From NCBI RefSeq assembly GCF_000237925.1, contig NC_031502.1, positions 53,333,120 through 53,397,119 on the forward strand: DNA of 64,000 nucleotides. The letters are read 5' to 3'. Shown here piece after piece: positions 58,501 to 64,000 of the stretch. A model generated the notes under the pieces. That model was not told the origin of the DNA and made no database searches. It saw only the letters and a program-made list of their open reading frames with translations. Source of the stretch: Schistosoma mansoni. Taxonomy: Eukaryota > Platyhelminthes > Trematoda > Strigeidida > Schistosomatidae. The position numbers were made by a program, and so were the translations under genes. Each line of letters starts with the position of its first letter. The first letter of the stretch is position 1.

Positions 58501-61500
58501 GTTATTACGATTTTCCGGGGACCATTTTTTCGGAAAGCAGTTCCCAAGTCATTTGATAACTCTAAAAATGTCTACCTCGGAATTCACGTTATTCAGTGGA
58601 AATATTAACTTGTCAACTCGCAGATTGTGAGTAGAGAAAGGATTCAGCCTATATTATTCAAATTCTTCTTAGTGGATGTTATCATGCTAGGTTAATTCCC
58701 GAAAGATCTGATAGAGAGTAAAACTAGAAAGAACGATTGATACTGTGATGCCGAAACTTCACAAGTTCTGACTAATGCAAACTGGCTTTCTGCTATTCTC
58801 TCATGACAAGAACAGGACATATAAATATATGGATATATTCAGAAATGAGTTAAGAAAAACGTAGCAACGGAGTTGATAAGAATTAACCAAGAGTAAAACT
58901 AATTAATTTAATGTGATAATTAGCCACTTTAACATTTGATTGAATTTTGTCATATCCAGCTGATAATTTATTTTGGTATAACGTTCTGTTATGCTCTGAT
59001 AATTACTACACTTAGTTTTGAAGTTTATGCAGCATAAAATTCGCTTAAAGTTAAAATTATCTGAATGTAATTATTGATCACTGAAGAGGAAATTTTCTCT
59101 GTAAAAAAAATCTATTCCTTGAAGGTCAGATTTTGTTGGGGTCTGGTTTAAGAATATTGAGGGCGTACTGTTGAAGAATAAGTCAGAGGATTCACTGTCA
59201 CATTAATATTTTTAAGTGTAGCAAAGATGGTCAGGTTATAACAGGATTATGGAAAACAGATGCAGTATTAAGATCACAGGTCGATGATTGACTGCGGACT
59301 AAACTAGCTGTTCAATCTCTTAAATATCCATGGTGATATCAACGATCAAAGATGTTAGGTGACAGACCGAAATCAATTACGGCATCGTAGATGCACTTAT
59401 TGTTCTCTAGACCTTAAACTTCAATATTATTTTAATTTTTTTATTTTGTGAACCTATGCCTTCTTCACAAACCCTACTGCTTATGTCCTTTTGACAAACA
59501 TATTGTTGTTTTAACTATTTTTATACATCTTGCTAATTTTATATCGTTGTGTTGATGTAGTTTGGCAATTGGAGCTGAAACTCATTTGTCCCTAGTCCTA
59601 AGTTGTTTCGAATAACTGATTTCTGGACCGTTTACAGTGAACTATGAGGAAACAGGCCATTAAATGAAAAAGAAACTACTTTCACGAGAGTAACTGGATC
59701 GATGACAACGAATATTATGCATCCGAATTGATCCATCGAACTATTATTTAACTCACTGTATGGTTTTAAAAAAGGGAGATGCAGAAAATAAACACTGACT
59801 TTATTGCTAGTAATAAGATTTGTTATAACTTCCGACATTTTCGTAATACTTTGTATCACGAGTCTGGACAGCATAAAGTATGTATATTTTCCTATTCTTC
59901 TCTGAGTGATGTTTAGATGAAAGTATGAAATGGCTTTCAGTTACATGTAAGTTATTGAAAATAGTAATCAATAAGCTAACAACTTTAACCTAAAGTATAA
60001 TTTCCATGTAAATAAAATTGACGATCTTATAATATAACTAAAAAAAAACACAACTTACTCGACTACAACTAACATGCACATTATGAATACGTATCAGATC
60101 ACCAGGTTTAATGTTGACAATAGGTTCACTAATAGCGTATTCATCATAGATGGAAATTGGGACAGACCAATCACGAAAAGTTTCCATTGAATTAGACGAA
60201 AAATTTGACTCCAACACTTTATCTAAATCTTCTTCAGCATATGTTTCATAATTCTTCACTATATTTTCATTCCATTGTTGTAAATTGTGTCCTGTTAAGG
60301 CAGCAAGATGAGGATCATGCTGAGAATAAGGAAGTAACTGAAGTAAATGATCTTGAGGAAGACCAATAAAAACAGTACTTTGTTTATTATTAGATTGTGG
60401 TCCATCCCAGATATATAGAACAATACGATTATCAATTTCCACAGAATTATAAATACTGATAATCTAGAAAAATAAACATTTTTTGACAAATCAGTTAATT
60501 TGTTCGTTACACATAAGCAATAATATTGTACATGAATATATAATGACGCAGTATACGAATTCATTTTATATAACAAGTATTCTGTGGTATCAGTATCATA
60601 CTGTATAATAAACTGTAATCGTGTATGACATGGACGAATACAAATACATTTTACTGAAACACTAATTTTTAGGCTAATAATACCTCCTGTCTATTACTTA
60701 TATCTCGGTAATAAGACAGTAGTTCGAACACGCGATCTAATAGTTGGAGAAGGAAATATCCAAATCAATACAACATAATTGTAGTGAAGAGAAGAAATTA
60801 TAAAAATAATGCCACTAAGCACAAGAGATATGATAGAAGTACTTAGATATTCGTCATACCTAAATATGAGGTCGATTAGGTATTTTAATTCGGTCAAAGA
60901 CTTATAAATGGGAGAGAGCTCATTTTATCAGTTAATAGAAAAATAAGAACACTGAATTTCCTTGGTGAATATCATTATGTATTTTTGAACTGGATAATAG
61001 CTGTTTCGGAAAATTTGAACGATCGCATGGATTTAAGAAGAGGATTACGAATAACTTGATATAATTGTTGTGATTGCCACAAGAACTTTTAATCAATAAG
61101 ACAGAATGGAGTCTGGAAACTTATCTGGTATATAAAAAGAGCTAAGCATTTATTTTATGGGTCAACAGACTTTCGATTAGTCGTAAAACATGTTTGCTTT
61201 TACCATTAATTTGGGCTTTTAGAGAACATAGATCTCATAACTTTCAGTAAGAATGTGGATCGAACTTCTTTTGTGGCGGTTAAAGATACAAATAATCAAT
61301 CAAACCACATTACAAGTTATAACAAAATAAGTGCCTACCTGTCCTTCAATTGTGCAATATTCTTCTCCGTTCAAAAGATCAAGTCTTTTTATTCCAGATG
61401 TGATAGTTCGGTTTACTTCATTACCACCTTGTTCAGATGAGATTTGTATATTTTCCCTTTCAACTGGGCAGCTAGGAGAGATATACCACTCTCTTAGACG

Positions 61501-61901
61501 TTCTATCACTCTCAACTCTTCATCACCAAACTAATGTATCATAAAGAATATGTTTTTAGAGATTTTAGAAAAACAGATTGTGAGGTACTGAGTACTTTAC
61601 TTATTCGAGAAAATTATATCAGCCATAAAGTGTTGGTCACCGACGAAATATTTGTACAATGACAAAGAGAGCTCGTTCGGTATTTGTTAATCTATATCAC
61701 CTAAGGCTTTGAAAGAAATTGAAGAAATTCTCAACTGATTTATAGTCATTGACCCCAGATTCCTGACTAGGAAATTTTTATTGAGCCACACATAATAACA
61801 GATACAGATTTTCGTTCTATTTGGGACTCATCAGATACAGATTTTGTTGTTTAAGTCATACTGAATTACATGTTTGTAGGGACAATTGTAAGGAAACTCC
61901 A

Positions 61902-61946
<45 letters not shown>

Positions 61947-62857
61947 ATTGAATATACGGATATGTATCATCTATTCATTTATTTGAACAAACATTGTTAC
62001 AGGGAGGCACCAAAAATGTGTGCACCACAAAAATCATCTCAGCTTTCTTTTACATTTCTATTTCTGAAGATGTGGATGCTAAAATATCAGACAGTACAGA
62101 AACCCTTTGGATACTTTTTTTTAGTTTTCTATTAATTGACAATTTTCAGCCTAAAGTTCAATGAAAATCAATAACTATCGCCTTTATTGAAAATCTCTGT
62201 AATTCCTACTCAAGATCTATTGTCAGTTTAAGAATATATCTCTGTAACCCATTGAATGATAAGTACTTATTTCTCAGATAAAAGTTAACAATAAATACCT
62301 CACCATTGATATAGACTTTTCAGAAGAGACTATTAAAGTGTGCACTGATGGTATTGTTTAGGAAAACAATAAGAGGCTTTTTAAATAAATCATTTAGGAA
62401 AAAGGATAAGACCAACAAAACTATCCACCTACGCTACAAATCTCTATTGTTCAAGAACAGAATGTGTACTCAATTTCCTTGGAAAGATCCTTGTTTGTAC
62501 ATAACACGTAACCAGCAAACCACACTTTAGACTGCTTGTGAATATCCGTAATATAACAACTTCCAATGACTCAATCTATCATATATCATTGACTTTTATT
62601 GTCCTTTAACTAAGAGTTATCAGTAAGCAACATTAATAAACAACTATTGTATACAAATTGATAATGTTCACCTACAAATAAAATTAACTCACGGTGCATC
62701 GAGTGTTTGATTTAAAAGGAGTTAATGGATCCAAACGAACACCTGAAAATACAGCTGCACTGAAACCTGTTGCACCATAACCGCAGCCTTGGTTTCGACC
62801 ATTATATTGTTTTATCACAAGTCTATGCATAATGATAATATCTCCAGGATTTTTAAT
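49240..62857 (-). CDS. POT1: POT1, telomere single-strand DNA binding protein (C-terminal 569 aa; 5' exons outside)
   Basis: Seven exons join with consistent phases (0,0,0,0,0,2,2) and end in TAA at 49242-49240. Order along the protein: end of OB fold 1 ([18 protein letters not shown], matching human NGDIVRFHRLKIQVY); linker ([17 protein letters not shown], human MVEALRVWASTHMSPS); OB fold 2 ([11 protein letters not shown], human [22 protein letters not shown], human [29 protein letters not shown], human FHLHGGTSYGRGIRVL); OB fold 3 with CSNC and CECGSC cysteines and [12 protein letters not shown] (human MTFTLDDGTGVL). POT1 coats the telomeric G overhang and, with TPP1, protects ends and regulates telomerase. 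About 85 N-terminal residues should lie beyond the right edge. The third OB fold is much shorter than in human POT1. The introns are loaded with mobile elements. Confidence 0.92.
49633..49656 (-). CDS. POT1: POT1 24-nt microexon (second cysteine pair)
   Basis: Acceptor AATCTTTTTCAG|AGC and donor CTTG|GTAAGT. Entered in phase 2, it reads EALCECGS and leaves TG for a cysteine completed by the next exon, giving CECGSC. Both splice sites are near consensus and the phase is the only one that joins both neighbours without a stop. Confidence 0.75.
49845..50870 (-). mobile_element. SR2-like fragment in a POT1 intron, split by an LTR
   Basis: On the minus strand the decayed RT C-terminus ([19 protein letters not shown], then [20 protein letters not shown]) runs from about 50870 to 50350. 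Its 3' UTR and terminal GTGCTGATATTATGGCAATG continue at 49957-49845. The solo LTR 49958-50343 lies between them. Confidence 0.75.
49958..50343 (+). mobile_element. Solo LTR with 5-bp target-site duplication
   Basis: A 386-bp segment beginning TGTTGGGATG and ending CGTAACA (TG...CA termini) is flanked on both sides by CAATG (49953-49957 and 50344-50348). A TATA-like CTATAAAATCC lies near 50174, giving the likely plus orientation. No internal gag/pol sequence is present. It interrupts an SR2-like fragment inside a POT1 intron. The parent family is not identified; it could belong to a Gypsy-type schistosome element. Confidence 0.85.
51285..51330 (-). repeat. SINE 3' tail relic
   Basis: The minus strand reads GTCTAGCTTCAATTGACTCA TGA, matching the 3' tail of the hammerhead SINE at 9193-9230. 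The rest of the element is absent. Confidence 0.6.
51419..51723 (-). CDS. POT1: POT1 exon (start of OB fold 3)
   Basis: 101 codons plus two bases. Acceptor TTTTTCGCAG|CTT (phase 0) and donor GATGA|GTAAGT (phase 2). It carries [16 protein letters not shown], aligning with human VKLHCPKCHLL, the first zinc-binding pair. Confidence 0.9.
52012..52031. repeat. Short (AT)n repeat
   Basis: About ten AT units in a POT1 intron. Confidence 0.9.
52262..52458 (-). mobile_element. SR2-like 3'-UTR fragment
   Basis: Reverse copy of about 1783-1975, including CGTACGTACGAAGTTCTACG and the GACTGACTG end. It is 5'-truncated and located in a POT1 intron. Confidence 0.88.
52640..53024 (+). pseudogene. MULE-type transposase fragment
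   Basis: The 127-codon frame reads [17 protein letters not shown], then [20 protein letters not shown], then [24 protein letters not shown] and [20 protein letters not shown]. This follows the order of MULE transposases: a P+++A++ strand, TDFE-A+++A-+-VFP, a C-FH-Q-+WR+I region, WN, then RTNN-+EGWH. The expected CxxH-type motif is YYFG here, and there is no flanking transposase sequence, so it is a relic. It lies antisense within a POT1 intron. Confidence 0.6.
53502..53765 (-). CDS. POT1: POT1 exon (end of OB2 and linker)
   Basis: 88 codons. The acceptor is a tandem NAGNAG (TTTTCTAG|CAG|AAA), so the first Gln may be optional; donor CCT|GTAAGT, phase 0. It contains [17 protein letters not shown]. 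Confidence 0.9.
55084..55771 (+). pseudogene. RTE endonuclease domain (cut by assembly gap)
   Basis: An open frame beginning [16 protein letters not shown]. Apurinic-type endonuclease motifs are [32 protein letters not shown] and [11 protein letters not shown], all with the catalytic residues seen in the family (Asn of TWN, Glu of SETHW, Asp and Asn of GDLN). The frame runs into the N-run at 55772, so the SDHH end of the domain cannot be seen. The domain nicks target DNA to prime reverse transcription. Confidence 0.88.
55772..55971. other. Assembly gap (200 N)
   Basis: Exactly 200 N within a repeated element, probably a placeholder of unknown true length. Confidence 0.99.
56393..58120 (+). 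pseudogene. RTE reverse transcriptase ORF, long and mostly intact
   Basis: An open frame of 575 codons. It contains the pre-RT linker ([20 protein letters not shown]), [48 protein letters not shown], motif [12 protein letters not shown], motif [15 protein letters not shown], motif [11 protein letters not shown], and the full C-terminus ending in [13 protein letters not shown] frameshift near 56390 disconnects it from the upstream linker (56230-56390). Motif A lacks one codon: other copies of the family read DYEKAFD, this one DYEAFD. Whether it can still polymerise is doubtful. Confidence 0.9.
60059..60463 (-). CDS. POT1: POT1 exon (OB fold 2)
   Basis: 135 codons. Acceptor TTTTTCTAG|ATT and donor CGA|GTAAGT, both phase 0. 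It contains YIWDGPQSN and IRIHNVHV. Confidence 0.92.
61339..61530 (-). CDS. POT1: POT1 exon (OB1-OB2 junction)
   Basis: 64 codons. Acceptor GATACATTAG|TTT and donor CAG|GTAGGC, both phase 0. It carries [11 protein letters not shown] and ends at CTIEGQ, aligning with the first strand of OB2. Confidence 0.9.
61904..61944. repeat. (AT)n microsatellite
   Basis: About 20 AT units in a POT1 intron. Confidence 0.97.
61960..62040 (-). repeat. Reverse tail of the unnamed dispersed repeat
   Basis: The plus strand reads TATTTGAACAAACATTGTTACAGGGAGGCACC in two parts around 61980-62010, the reverse of the 8240-8270 tail. It sits next to an (AT)n tract. Confidence 0.55.
62693..62857 (-). CDS. POT1: POT1 exon (end of OB fold 1)
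   Basis: 55 codons. Acceptor TTTATTTTAG|ATT and donor ACC|GTGAGT, both phase 0. It carries the MHRL motif that aligns with FHRL of human POT1, a DNA-facing strand of OB1. Confidence 0.9.
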
Positions 62858-63739
62858 CTAAAATAAAAGTTTGTGTTCAAAAAAATAAGTGAACGGCTTT
62901 AGCAATTTATAAAAATTATATGATGTGTAGTTGATGTGATTGATTTGACTGATACGAAAATGATGAACAAACTGCGATGAAAAAACATGAATGAATAACG
63001 AATACGATTCCGTCCACCAGTACTTTATTTCTCACTGGGCTGAGGGAAAACCAGGAAACAACATTTAGGAAAACTAATGAATTATTTATCAAAAATGAAA
63101 CTCACAATATACTTCTTCAACTAAAAATTACGATGGAAAATGATCAAACTACGTAAACTGGTTGGTCCAACACAACAAACTATCAAACAAGATTATCCAG
63201 ACTATGTTGCGACATGATTTAAGACCTGATGTAGTGATACTCCTGCCCATTAGGTAGGCAGCCCAAAATGTTGATAATTAACTGGTCTACTTTCTATCAT
63301 CCCTCCTTGATAAAGTTATATGACTTCTAGTCTGAGTCCACTTGAAGAGCTTTAAGTTCCTTTTTGCCTTGCTAACCTTACAGGAGTCTGCTATCGTTTA
63401 TTTTCTTATGTTGCTGTGGGTGTAGTATTTATAAAAACTAATATTGTTTTTGGTATTCTCAGTTCTTTTTAATGTAATTTTATTAATGGTTTGTGTGCCA
63501 ACGCTAATTTTGAGCATCTACATCTTGATGCTCCATTATTCCCCCAATGATTTATGAAAAATACTGCTAACATGTACCTGATGGTTTATCATGAATATGT
63601 TAGGTTTCCACAAATAATAATGATTGGACTGTTTTTTTATTCCACCATTCAGTTAAGAGATATATTTGTGAAGTGTATAGAAACGACTGTTAATGCAATT
63701 TGATATAACTTCCTTAGCTTTTACGTCAGTCAGTCTTTT
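62858..63739. other. POT1 upstream intron, nothing recognised
   Basis: This should be intron between the first visible POT1 exon and the missing 5' exons. No further OB1 exon could be recognised on the minus strand to the window end. Confidence 0.5.
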
Positions 63740-64000
63740 AGCATGCCAATTCTGGTTATTTTCCGTCTCCAAATGTCTTGATACAGTAGAGGGTGGGGAA
63801 TCCGCCCTACCTTTTAAGGTTCTTTCATAGGGTCATGCGTTCGTAGCCCCTGCAAGAGAAGTCCCGCTCTATCTTTATGCGGTAAGGTGCTATTTACGAA
63901 AGTAAGATGACGAAAAGCGGACGTCCGGAGCTTAAAATGAGCTGGTGGATACGAAGGATCTCTCTATTGGAGTTGGAAAATCCTAATCATAAACCAGCAA
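63740..64000 (+). repeat. Unnamed dispersed repeat, 5' and central part
   Basis: 63780-63870 resembles the 123-bp insert at 970-1092, and 63911-63990 matches 40769-40845 (GAAAAGCGGA-GT-CGG-GCTT, GGATACG-AGGATCT, GAGTTG-AAAA). It therefore links the two repeats into one family and continues past the window edge. Confidence 0.65.

Larger units (their letters stand above)
53766..60058 (-). other. POT1: POT1 intron containing an RTE insertion
   Basis: A 6.3 kb intron, more than half of which is the antisense RTE element at 54910-58170. The remaining stretches (53766-54909 and 58171-60058) are AT-rich with no recognised feature. Confidence 0.7.

Overview
The window looks like nuclear DNA of a blood fluke (genus Schistosoma; species not determined). 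It is AT-rich, with long introns, GT-AG splice sites and many interspersed repeats. The repeats include RTE-clade non-LTR elements resembling SR2, a second BovB-like RTE family, CR1-like (SR1-type) remnants, a Merlin-type DNA transposase relic, and tRNA-derived SINEs of the SM-alpha type that carry hammerhead ribozymes. No search was run, so element names rest on remembered family features.

Three host genes can be reconstructed exon by exon. (1) A BTG/Tob-family gene on the minus strand has three coding exons at 26692-25322, 22847-22500 and 18283-17546, encoding about 818 residues. (2) Akirin on the plus strand has five coding exons at 38970-39123, 40341-40472, 41944-42234, 44327-44398 and 45361-45371, encoding 219 residues. 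(3) POT1, the telomere single-strand binding protein, lies on the minus strand with seven exons at 62857-62693, 61530-61339, 60463-60059, 53765-53502, 51723-51419, 49656-49633 and 49594-49240. These give 569 C-terminal residues; the N-terminal exon or exons lie beyond the right edge. All splice phases agree and all three reading frames close. Tob and akirin are divergent and about 12 kb apart. Akirin and POT1 are convergent.

Layout: 1-4.6 kb, two SR2-like elements in the same orientation, one with a 72-bp duplication around a 123-bp insert and one with a deleted RT core but an intact 8-bp target duplication. 4.6-17 kb, mostly non-coding DNA with SINEs, hammerhead remnants, a dead Merlin transposase and an RTE fragment. 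17.5-26.7 kb, the Tob gene. 28-38 kb, a nested pile of RTE copies inserted into a CR1-like remnant. 39-45.8 kb, akirin. 46.3-48 kb, a rearranged RTE copy that shares an indel-free 1.2 kb block with the copy at 28.6 kb. 49.1-62.9 kb, POT1, whose introns hold a solo LTR nested in an SR2-like fragment, a MULE-type transposase fragment and a nearly full-length RTE element with a 200-N gap. 63.7-64 kb, a dispersed repeat.

The host genes do not form one pathway. Tob is expected to act with the CCR4-NOT deadenylase, akirin is a nuclear cofactor of transcription and chromatin remodelling, and POT1 caps telomeres. The most interesting signal is POT1: the third OB fold appears to lack the Holliday-junction-resolvase-like insertion, and the second half of its zinc-binding cysteines sits on a 24-nt microexon followed by a 38-bp intron.
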